Shown: positions 48,451 to 58,145 of the stretch, one piece after another
Layout of the letters: each line of letters begins with the position of its first letter
Position numbering within the stretch: position 1 is the first letter of the stretch
From: Telmatactis stephensoni
Lineage: Eukaryota; Cnidaria; Anthozoa; Actiniaria; Isophelliidae
Reading direction: 5' to 3'
DNA: 64,000 bases
NCBI GenBank assembly: GCA_029948255.1
Contig: JALIZF010001867.1
Coordinates: 186,001-250,000, forward strand
The notes under the pieces: generated by a model
What the model saw: only the letters and a program-made list of their open reading frames with translations
Database searches by the model: none
What the model was told of the DNA's origin: nothing
Translations under genes and position numbers: made by a program

Positions 48451-48722
48451 GAGTGCAAACAGTAGAGTGCACGCTATATATCCGTGAAAAAATATTGTTA
48501 TTTGAATTGTTCTGCTTCAGTGATATCAACTAGCTTTCATTTGTACATAATAGTGCAATAAGACAATACATATTTCTTGATTATTTCACGAATATATGCC
48601 GTGCATTAATTTTACTAAATAGTTCTTATTAGGACTAAATCCTTTGTTTTCTACTGCTTAAGTTGTACAAAATTTTACACATTTGCAACTTGTATTCACG
48701 GATATATTGTTTGCACTTTATA
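48451..48722. mobile_element. MITE with AGAGTGCA...TGCACT ends
   Basis: TAGAGTGCAAACAGTAGAGTGC and TATATATCCGTGAA on the left; TTCACGGATATATTGTTTGCACT on the right. Related by ends and interior to the 42238-42385 element. Confidence 0.7.
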
Positions 48723-48964
48723 ATAATTTATATAATTTGTAAACGTAACAAAAGGACTGGTGTACTAACCATGAAAATGTCCAATCATGCTGTTGGTGTA
48801 ATTTAATAAAAATTAAAGGAGGACAATCGATCATTTTGTCGTTACTGGTCCCGACATAGTATACTTCACCCTTAAAAGAGTGGTCGCACTTAACACACGA
48901 AAAAGTACAAAATCTACTTTATACTAACAAATATATAATCCTTTGTTTTCCATTGTTTATTTAG

Positions 48965-49150
48965 AGGTTAACGCACTCAGCGAGTGAATTATCGGGATTT
49001 ATCTTCACGAGTTTGCTAACAATGAACGAGAAATTTTAAATACTGCACGAGGCGTTAGCCGAGTGCAGTATGAAAAAAATTCGAGTTCATTGTTAGTAAA
49101 CGAGTGAAGATAAAATCCCGATAATTCACGAGCAAAGAGTGCGTTAACCT
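48965..49150. mobile_element. Palindromic MITE
   Basis: AGGTTAACGCACTC (48965) mirrors AGAGTGCGTTAACCT (49136); inner AATTATCGGGATTTATCTTC pairs with GAAGATAAAATCCCGATAATT. The loop is GCACGAGGCGTTAGCCGAGTGC. Confidence 0.88.
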
Positions 49151-49556
49151 TTTTATTATTCAATTTGAATACACTGCAGAAGCAGGCTAAAACTGTCAGT
49201 CGACATCTAAGATCACTAGAAATAAGCTTAACTCAAGTCACCCAAAATAGAAAGACTTATTCAAAATTTATTTAATAGCATTTGGTAATTTTAACAATAC
49301 AAATTAAAATAAACCTTTCAGAAGAAAACTAGGAGAAAAGTACCGTGATACAAGAATAATAAACGAGTTCTCAGAATCCATGTTTACAACTTGCTCGGTA
49401 AAATTGAAATCGTCCATAAGTCTTATAAACAAAGAACTCAGACTTTTTTGGATCGTTAAGTGATTCAGCACTGAGTCCTAGAACTCGGTAAGTGAAAGGT
49501 CTAGAAAATTATCGCTGGAGTTTTGGATATAGGTTTAAACTGGCGACTTACGGTTG

Positions 49557-49742
49557 AAACGCTGCTAAACCTTGGTGCATGAAGCCGGGAAGAAGTAATT
49601 TTCGTTTGTCGACAGCCGAAGGCTGAAGTACTCGTTTGGCGTTTTTTTCGATTCCTGATAAAATTTCTTTACCCCATCTGAGAGAAGTTGCGGGGAAAGG
49701 ATTTCCAGACTTTCTGTTGGATATTTTTTGGATAGCCAGTCT
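49557..49742 (-). other. Candidate unassigned exon
   Basis: An open minus-strand stretch is bounded by an acceptor-like TTTTTTAG (about 49743-49750) and a donor GTAAGTCG (about 49549-49556). One frame reads LAIQKISNRKSG..FPATSLRWGKEILSGI..GLAAFQP, a second reads WLSKKYPTESLEIL. I recognise neither. It does not join in phase to the DUF3419 start exon, so it may be an untranslated exon, an orphan exon or chance. Confidence 0.25.
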
Positions 49743-50346
49743 AAAAAACAAAAATTATAGTGATGAATTTGCAAAGCCGGCGAATAGTGTTTTGACAAAA
49801 ACAACACGCCAAAAACTGAATTTACGGTTTGAATGAAAGTTAGAACTTCGTAAGCTTACCGTTAAAAACAGAGACAGACTTGTGGCGACAGACTTTCTAA
49901 ACTTTCTATGAGATAGGTTTTGGATAACAGTTGAAATATGTCGGATCTCAGTAAGGGACCGATCGTTTATTACGTCGCAGGGGGGGGGGCGGTGTTTTTT
50001 ATGGGGGGGTACATTTTTGAAAAGCTCTCAAAAGAGGGGGGTACATTTTCCAAACATTGAAGACTTTGGGGGGGTACGTTTTGATTTTTACCGAAAAAAG
50101 ATTTGACATAGCAACCTGATATGTTATGGTGTAATGTAATAGAAATTTGGAGTCCATGCGATTAGCGCTATTCGCATGGACCCCAAATTTCTATTAGCAT
50201 TACACCATGACATATAGTCACGGCGTTTTGTGTACGTCCGGAACCAGCATGTAAAAGTTACTTAGTTTCTTCCATGGGAAGTTTAACGTTAGGCACATTC
50301 AGAAATTTAGCGTGTGTATATAGCTAGTCGTATAGTTGTTATATTC

Positions 50347-50389
50347 ATTCCCTGAAGAAGTCTCCGTTAGAGATGAAACATGTCGGAAT
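50347..50389 (+). ncRNA. Hammerhead-ribozyme-like motif (Penelope-type)
   Basis: Stem I ATTCC (50347-50351) pairs with GGAAT (50385-50389). The core CTGAAGA (50352-50358) fits CUGANGA. Stem II TCTC/GAGA (50361-50364, 50370-50373) has a CGTTA loop and bulged bases at its foot. Then comes GAAA (50375-50378) and a palindromic stem III ACATGT (50378-50383), followed by C50384 as the predicted cleavage base. The very short palindromic stem III is typical of hammerheads in Penelope-like retroelements, which work as dimers. I did not see a Penelope coding region nearby. Confidence 0.65.
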
Positions 50390-50628
50390 TAAAAAGAAAG
50401 ATTACAACTACACGAGTTCTCCTCTAGCTGTGCTGCTCACTAGTCCTAGTTAAAAAATTAAAAAATTAAAAATAGTATATGTGTGTGTTTTATTCATTCA
50501 CATAAATTTACTGTGAACAGTGCAAAAAAACTTTGCGTTGATATTTGCACATGTGTATAGGACGATATTAATGATATTGCAACTAAGTGCAATTAAAATT
50601 TTGTCTTATATTTTGATCATAGAAAAGT

Positions 50629-50866
50629 TAAGGCGGTGTTACACGAGACGATTTTTAATGACGATTTTCCGCGCAACGTTGCAACAACTTGCAATATTTT
50701 ACGTTGCAAGTTTCTGACTTGGATTCAAAAACTCGCAAAGCGTTGGCGAAGCGAAAATTGCAAGGAAAATCGTTCCAAGTGTCTTGTCACACGAAAAAGA
50801 TTTTTAACGCAACGCCGTTGCGCTGAAAATCGTCGTTAAAAATCGTCTCGTGTAACATCGCCTTTA
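50629..50866. mobile_element. MITE with GTGTTACACGAGACGATTTT ends
   Basis: Left TAAGGCGGTGTTACACGAGA and right TCTCGTGTAACATCGCCTTTA are inverted over about 50 bp; inner arms have GACGATTTTCCGCGCAACG. Words such as GGCGATGTTACACG at 21835 indicate a related remnant in a PH/PDZ-gene intron. Confidence 0.85.
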
Positions 50867-51431
50867 GAATAGTATATGCTGAAAAGTACCTCTAAAAATT
50901 AAGGTCATGTGTTTGTAGGAAAGACGGGAGGGGGTACATTTTTGAAAAATCAATTTTTAGAGGGGGGTATGTTTTTGAAATGTAAATTTTTTGGGGGGGT
51001 ACACTTTCCCAACACAAAAATATTGGAAAAAACACCGCCCCCCCCCCCCCCCCCCCTGCGACGTAATAAACGATCGGTCCCTAAGCTCCAAAAACTTCAA
51101 TGAAATTGAGTTTACCTTCATAACGCACGCGTGATTTTATATAAAATTAATTCGTCGGAGTTAATACGTCGTGACGTGTTGTCACGTCATAACAACGCAT
51201 CACGTGGTACAAACTGACCAATCAGAAAATCAGAATTTGTACAGTGTATGAAAATTGAATAATAATAGTGCTATTTTGCATTATTTAGCTAGTACAATCT
51301 CACGGATTAAGTGCGATCACTCAAATTCATGTTTTGATCATTTAAAAACTCGACTATTTTGTTAATATTTCGTTTTTTTGTAATTGCCATTGTATTATGA
51401 TTGCGTATAATATCAGAGATTATCACCGAAT

Positions 51432-51879
51432 TAGAGTGGTTTTCATAAACCCGTGAAACAAAGTGTACTAATTAAAGTGTAATAAAATGTAATAGTCAAG
51501 AAATATAATAGAAAACAAAAGAGCCAAAGTGTAAGTAATGTATAAAGAACGAGAGAGCATGTTATATCGGTGGATAAAGATCCGAGCCGAAGGCGAGGAT
51601 CTTTAGACCCGATATAACACGCTCTCGAGTTCTTTATATTACTTATCAAACGTCTAGTTGTCAATTATCATATTGGACCAGAATTTTCCAAGTTTGACTA
51701 CTTTTGGCTTAGCAAATCCAAGTTAAAGTTTATGCAAATGAACAAAAATCTTTATCCGATATAAAGATCTACGTTACGGTAGTGATTTCCATTGTGTTTT
51801 CTAATGAATTATTAATGAGTTTGATAATAAAGTGTAATAAGCTAAAGTGTATTTCACGGGTTTATGAAAACCACTCTAT
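51432..51879. mobile_element. MITE with AGAGTGGTTTTCATAAACCC ends, host of a nested palindrome
   Basis: AGAGTGGTTTTCATAAACCC (51433) and GGGTTTATGAAAACCACTCT (51859) are exact inverses. Inside, 51540-51639 is an independent palindrome (see next). Confidence 0.88.
51540..51639. mobile_element. Nested palindrome
   Basis: TATAAAGAACGAGAGAGCAT pairs with GCTCTCGAGTTCTTTATA, and GTTATATCGG with CCGATATAAC; the loop is GATCCGAGCCGAAGGCGAGG. Lies within the 51432-51879 element. Confidence 0.85.
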
Positions 51880-52388
51880 CAAACCCTTACCAGAGGTTAG
51901 TAATATAGGAGATTATCGAATATCAAGCCTATAGGGTTTCTATAATAGATATCTAGTTAGACTAGTTCTAATATCTTCGTTCAGTGCTTGATATTCGATA
52001 ATCTCCGATATTATCCGATATTTGTCTATCAATAGAACGAAGCTCCTTCTAATATCTTCAGTGCTTGATGTTCGATAATCTCCGATATTATCCGATATTT
52101 ATAAGATACTGATCCCAATTCTAATATCTTGTAATATCTGATATTCGATATTTTCTAGATATCGCACCTAAATGCTTATGCTTATGTCTATGCTTATGTC
52201 GTCGTGTGAACCGGTGTCTAGTCACCGGTTGACGGTTTTGTCGGTTTTGGACGTCTAGGACTGAACTTACCTACCACTTCTGGCTCCAAACTTTGGTTGT
52301 AATAAATTGTAAAAATAACGTAGTAAAAAGTATTGTAAAAATAACGTAGTATAATGTAGTCTCTGGGATTGCTGTGCAGCAGAGTGAA

Positions 52389-52573
52389 TAGGCCATTTGC
52401 ATGATAGCGTCATTTGACTACAACTACCAGAATGCTTTGCCCACTTTCTTTTGTAAATTAATTAGTACCAATTGTTTAACTATCCTCAAGAGGGAAAACA
52501 AATCTGAATAAGAAAGAAAATTCGTAAAGCATTCTGGTAGTTGTAGTCAAATGACGCCATCATGCAAATCGGC
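52389..52573. mobile_element. MITE with long near-perfect arms
   Basis: GTCATTTGACTACAACTACC then AGAATGCTTT on the left; AAAGCATTCTGGTAGTTGTA then GTCAAATGACGCCATCATGC on the right. Arms of about 45 bp. Confidence 0.88.
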
Positions 52574-52659
52574 TATTGAACAAAAGACACGCCACTTTCC
52601 TGGTAGGTGCGACTACACAAAAGTTTGCATAATAATACAATGAACGCAGACAACGCAGA

Positions 52660-52795
52660 ATAGGCCGTTTGCAGCATGTTGGAATGCAGCTCAATTTGGA
52701 GGGCAAGACAAAATAATTTCAATGTCCTGTCAGCTGGAAACCATTGTTTTTGCCCTCCAAAATGCACTCATTCGTACGTGCTGCAAAGGCCTGTA
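52660..52795. mobile_element. Inverted-repeat element with AGGCCGTTTGCAGCA ends
   Basis: AGGCCGTTTGCAGCATG (52663) and GTGCTGCAAAGGCCT (52779) form the ends; inner TTTGGAGGGCAA pairs with TTGCCCTCCAAA. Confidence 0.8.
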
Positions 52796-53003
52796 GAGTG
52801 ACATATTATTAGAGCTTTCACATAATAACGATATTTTTGCATAACAACGATCTCATTGTGTCAAGCACAAAACGTCTTTTTTAAGAAACCGTTTATTTCG
52901 ACTGGTCTTCCAAAATATAAATTAATTCCTGAACAGAGATGTCCGTTTTAGCGGCACTGGCACAAAGTATACCGGAATACCGTACTTGTAATTGACATAC
53001 ATT

Positions 53004-53158
53004 ACCACCGTGTGCACAATTACGCGTCCAGCCATGGAGAGGCGGAGTTTTCTATACAATGTCTGTACACTTTGCTGGCTTCCGGTAGCCTATTGACCAA
53101 ATCCCAATCGAGACTTTAGTCTGGGTGGACGCGTAATTTAATATGCACACGGTGGTAA
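53004..53158. mobile_element. Inverted-repeat element with TACCACCGTGTGCA ends
   Basis: TACCACCGTGTGCACAATTA then CGCGTCCA at the left; TGGACGCGTAATTTAATATG then CACACGGTGGTA at the right. No coding capacity. Confidence 0.85.
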
Positions 53159-54549
53159 AACTTTTCCAAAAGTTATTACCGTAACAATAGAGTTTCGCTT
53201 ATTTAATTTACATTTTGTACTTATCCCTGTAATAAAGCAATATTTCCAGTTTTTGTCAAGAAAACTTTCAAGGAAACCTATATTCATGCAGATGTAGCTT
53301 AAGGTAGTTCGGGATTCATGAATTTTTACGATAAACTTGCCTTCAAAATTCCTACAAAGAATAAGGGGCATAGGAGGAAATAAAATGTAAAATAAAAATG
53401 GGGGGTCACCGAGGTCACTCTTGAGATATGAGGGGGGAGATACGGGGTGTTTGGGGATCTTTTTACGAAAAATTGCCTCGCAATATTCGGTCAAATTATA
53501 AGAATTTTGGAACAACCAAATGTATTCAAAAGCAAACAAAATGATAGTCTGGGATGCAGAAAAACACTTGGAACTAAGTTGTTGCCGAACAATTTGCAAA
53601 GAAGGGAAAGATCAACAATAATATGCGAAAAATGGCCTTCTAGAATACACGTTTTTGGCGGAGGATCAGAAAAATGATAAATTTACTCAAAATCGAAACG
53701 ATAGAAGTATTCTTTTTTTTCTTTATACGAAAAGTTTATAAAATTGTGAGCATAAATCATTCATAAAATCAGGGGGTCACCGAATTGTTTAAAGAGTTAG
53801 AGAAGAACAAAGGGTAAAAATCTTCGAAAACGAACACAAAAAAAATCAGCCATTTTAGGGTTGTTCTCTGCTCCTTTTCGACTCATAATATTCGCTAAAT
53901 TTTATAGTTCGAGCTTTTTCTCCTACTTTACACGGTGCACAACATGTTTTGATAAATTTGTTTGCAGAATCCGGTCGATAAAATGCGATTTTTCTTTACC
54001 AAAAAACGAATTTCTTCGGTTTTCAATCGCTGGCTCGCTAGTGCCCAGACTTCCCACGGACAAGCGAATGTTCTGTGTTCCCTTAATATTTTTGAAATAC
54101 CAGTTAAAATAAAGTTAATTACTGAATTTCTTGATTGTTTGCTTGATACAATGAGATCGTTGTTACGCAAATATAATAATTGCAGTGTAAAATATAAAAC
54201 TGGCTGTGTCAAAAATTTCGCTATTTAGAGAAATCTCCAGTATATAACCCGTAAAAAATAGTTATGCACAATAGTTAGTAGTAGACTCTAAACCTATTGT
54301 TGGCTTTTGTTCTTTGTTAACTAGTACAAACTAAATAGTCATCTTTCTTTCACGTTCTTCGACGCAGGCCGAAAGTAGCGCGTGCTCTGGGTACGAGATT
54401 GGGGTGAAATCAAATCACTGCGATCAAACGTCTGCGCATGCGTACTAGCATCATCATCAAGTAATCTACTACCTCACAAAATATAAAGCTTATACAATCA
54501 GGCTTAAGCTTAGATAAGCTGATTGTAATGTACTGAGTACAATTAAAAT

Positions 54550-54555
54550 TTTATT
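54550..54555 (-). terminator. Candidate poly(A) signal of HD-PTP
   Basis: AATAAA on the minus strand, about 160 bp past the stop codon at 54715. Motif and position only. Confidence 0.4.
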
Positions 54556-54714
54556 GGCATTCAATGCAAATTACACAACTGGACTTCCCTTAATTGACCC
54601 GGCAATCAGTGGTAAGGGAGTGATAAATATGCCAGTTTAGTTCCAGTGCATTCAAACAGTTTTAACATTACCCAAGTTTACTCTAGAATTTAGCCCACTC
54701 AATAAAATTAAGAT

Positions 54715-57700
54715 TCATTCATTTTCTGTCTGAGAAGACTCCCCGTTTTCTTGGCTAACAGTTTTCTCTCCCATACCGACGGGATAAGCTTCATGATTTT
54801 GCTCTGATTTTGCATTATCTTTCAAATTTTCAATTGCATTGGTTTCTGTGGATTCGTTTTCTTCGATGTTTGATTTGTTTTGATTAAGACTTTCAATTTT
54901 GGGAAAGTTTTGTTCAGTATCTATTTTTGGCGCACAATCACTTGGACTCTTATCCGAATCAATGCAGTGTGATAATGGTGTGTCTACTGCTTTCTGGTTC
55001 TCACATGTCTTGTCATGCACATCCAAGTCTTTATCGTCATCCTTTATATCCCTTGTACTGTCTTCTATATCCAGTTCTTGATCATCATTTTCTTTTATAT
55101 ACCTTACTTCACTGTGCTTCCCTATAGACACTGCACCAAAATCAATACTTGATGAGGATTTACCCTGTTCTGTTTCTTTGTCTCCACTGTCCTGATCATC
55201 ATTTGACTCTATACCTTCGTCACTATTATCACCGTCCACTACACTGTCTGTCGTAAAGCCAGAGTTGGTATTTGTCTTAGTGGATCCCTTATCAGTCTCT
55301 AAAGTTCCTTTACAATATTTTTCTGCTATTGATTGCTCCTTTGTAGTCTTACAATTGCCGCGAATCTCATCCGCTTCAATTGAATCATCTGATTTCAATT
55401 CTCCCAAGAATCGAATTTCAGATAATTCTGTTCGGGAATGATTCGGTCCTTCATCGACTGTATTCGTGTAAGTTTCGACGTGTGACGAAGAAGATGTAGC
55501 AACATCGTCCGTGGTAAGTGGAGTGTGTTTCTCATCGGCTTTTCTTTTCTTTGACATTGTCGCTAATGCTGAAACGAAATCGAAATCGTAAAATGTTGAG
55601 ATTGTCTACTTTCACAAAACTGATTTAAGCAGAATCATGCACATATTCAGTGACAGAAGCTTAAAAAACAAATGTTCAGTAATGACCCACTTTACACTAG
55701 AATACGAATTATTGGACAGCTTGTATATTAGGTGGTGATTCGCCTAGTGCCGGACGAATTTTGTCGATGTAATTCTTCTAAAACGCGTCGACAAATAATG
55801 GGCTTCACCTCTTAGGTACAAATTTGTTTTGAAACGAGCTATGCATTGATCTGTGATAGATAATTCGTGTTGACCAATAATTCATCTCTAGTAAATTGGG
55901 CTAATTTTACAAACATTAAAACCGATTGCGCTGTTACTCATAAGGAGGCCTTCGAAGGCCGAACTTGACACTCACCAAGATCCAAAAACTGTCGTGCGTA
56001 AAACAAAACGGTTTTGTAACAAAACTCGTACTGCTCCTGTAAATAAACCCAAGAGGATGGAGTTTAATGACGTTAATGTTTTACCAACTAGACAAAATGT
56101 CGCCCCATGGAAGGGGATCCGGAATGATGCAAGATTCCAGATTCCTAGAGTTGTCTTATGGATTCAGATGGCCAGATTCCTGGTTCCAAGGGGCGGATTC
56201 CGGATTCCAAGGACTGGATTCTGGATTCCAAGGACTGGATTCCGGATTCCAAGTGCTAGATTCAAGATTCCAAAATCAAATTTTTCGTGGATTCTGGATT
56301 CCGGATTCTCTTAAATGGGGCAAAACATGGCTACATACCCTTTTCTGTACCATGTACTTGCGTTGAAGTCGAAGATGACGAACAAGACGAGGAATATTGA
56401 CTAAGAACGAAAAGAGAAAATTAATCTTGAAAACACCACACTGAGGACAAGGACCTAGAAATGTCAGACTCACCAAATTCTCTGTGCGCAGCGAATTCCT
56501 GCATAGCTGCATAAAGCACAATGAAGGTTCCTGTTCGTCCAATACCAGCACTGAAAGATAAACATACTTTCAGTCATGTTCTAGTCACTTCATGACATCG
56601 TATCTAAGCTGTCTATTTTGCCTGATCGTATACAAATGCTGCTTTTTAAAAAACCTGCGTGGTAACAAGAGAGGCATAAACATGCTAAAGAAGAATACAT
56701 GTGCAAAACTCCATGACAATCCTTGGTATTGAAGAATGCATAGACTTTGGTCGCTACTGCAATCTAAAACTCCTCCGGCAGTTTCCATCGAAGGGGATTG
56801 CATCAGACTCGGAGTACGTTAAAATTTCATGGAAATTATTATACCTGCAGTGTGTGACGATAGGCCCTACTTCCGGCTCTCCCAATGATTGTTGATGACA
56901 ATTACGAACATCATTCACGAAGGCCAACAGCTCCTCGGGGGATTCTGGTACACCTCTAGATATCAAATAAAAAGGGCTTTAGATGTTCTACCGCATACAT
57001 ATATCTTCAAAATATTAATATTAAATGTATTTGTATCATCATCAACATCATCATCATCATTACATAAAAAGATGTGTCATACTTATCAGGCCAACTAATG
57101 AACTGTAGATGAGCAACAACTAGTGTATCTTGACTCTGGAAGACGAAAGAGAAAAGTAAATAGCAAACTAAACCTGCCGCACATTTCTCCTTTGTTCTCC
57201 CTGTTGCCTTACAGGCTGTAAACACCGTTAGAAAGAGAGAAAAACTAAGTTTTTTTCTTGACAAGGAATCCCAGATGATTCTGCGTAAGAGTAACTTTTG
57301 ATAAGTTCCCGTATCGTAGGTCCAGGTAGTGGGTCCCCATCCAAACAAAATTTGCCCTATTGCTAATTGTATAGAAAAACTGAAACTTACATCGTTGTGT
57401 TGCACGTGCATAACTCTTTTAACCGATGAACGAGTGGTGACGAGTGTCTTGAGCGTGACTCTGATTGGTCCAAATAATTCCGTATGGCCTTCGTCTATTG
57501 GCCAATATTGATGACACATCAACTGAAATAAAATAACGCATTGTCGGTTGCACAATCAGAAAAAAAAATTTTTCCAACAAGAAATCAAGGTTGGATCATA
57601 ATGATAGATGGAATGTTGAAAGTTATAGCTCTCAACCGTGCATTATTGTCAATAACGTGATGGCACGTGATCGGTTTTAGCCAATGAGCTTGAAATTCAT

Positions 57701-58096
57701 AATGTAGAGGTAGTGTGTGTGAGAGTACAGTGTCCCCCAATTAGTGCGCAAGCACTAGAAGACTTGGACACTTAAATAAACAGTTATTTATTTATTTTAT
57801 CTATACAGGTTTCTAACGTACCTTGTTGCCTTCCACTTCTCTGGTTAACATAACTATAAGATGCGACTGTTGCTCCCATATCATTAACCAGAAATCAGTC
57901 AGCGTTGTAGCCATGGGGCCTTGGGTGGCGATGAACGCAGGGGACAATGGAGTGACTCCCTAAAATCAGTCAGAAGAAACAGTCTTTGATAAATAATCCG
58001 TTTTTCGTCATGATTGAGACAGCTTATTTATACTTGACAGATTTAGGACATGCGATGCGACGTAAGATGACTGACATCACATTCGATCATTGCATG

Positions 58097-58145
<49 letters not shown>

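Larger units (their letters stand above)
49952..51084. mobile_element. 1.1-kb element with GGGACCGATCGTTTATTACG ends
   Basis: Left end TAAGGGACCGATCGTTTATT then ACGTCGCAGGGGGGGGG; right end poly-C, CTGCGACGT, AATAAACGATCGGTCCCTTA-type inverse. Next to both ends are repeated GGGGGGGTACATTTT words. No transposase seen. Its interior holds the hammerhead motif (50347) and another MITE (50629). Confidence 0.85.
44694..54714. other. 10-kb island of nested repeats
   Basis: No complete host gene is recognised. The named elements below account for much of it. The rest includes a CACTTAATCC/CACGGGTTAAGTGCG inverted family at 46470-46690; TATTCGATAATCTCCGATAT tandem words at 51910-52140; a stretch with GGGGTCACCGA words at 53280-53780; and unassigned AT-rich sequence at 46780-48440 and 53160-54700. 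A possible exon is listed at 49557-49742. Confidence 0.6.

Noticed and set aside
53138..53599. 153-aa minus-strand frame
   Set aside because: Crosses the end of a MITE and a stretch of unassigned, repeat-like sequence; no splice sites or recognisable domain.
56067..56366. Gly/Asp/Ser/Phe repeat frame (99 aa)
   Set aside because: Translation of the GGATTCC minisatellite in an HD-PTP intron.
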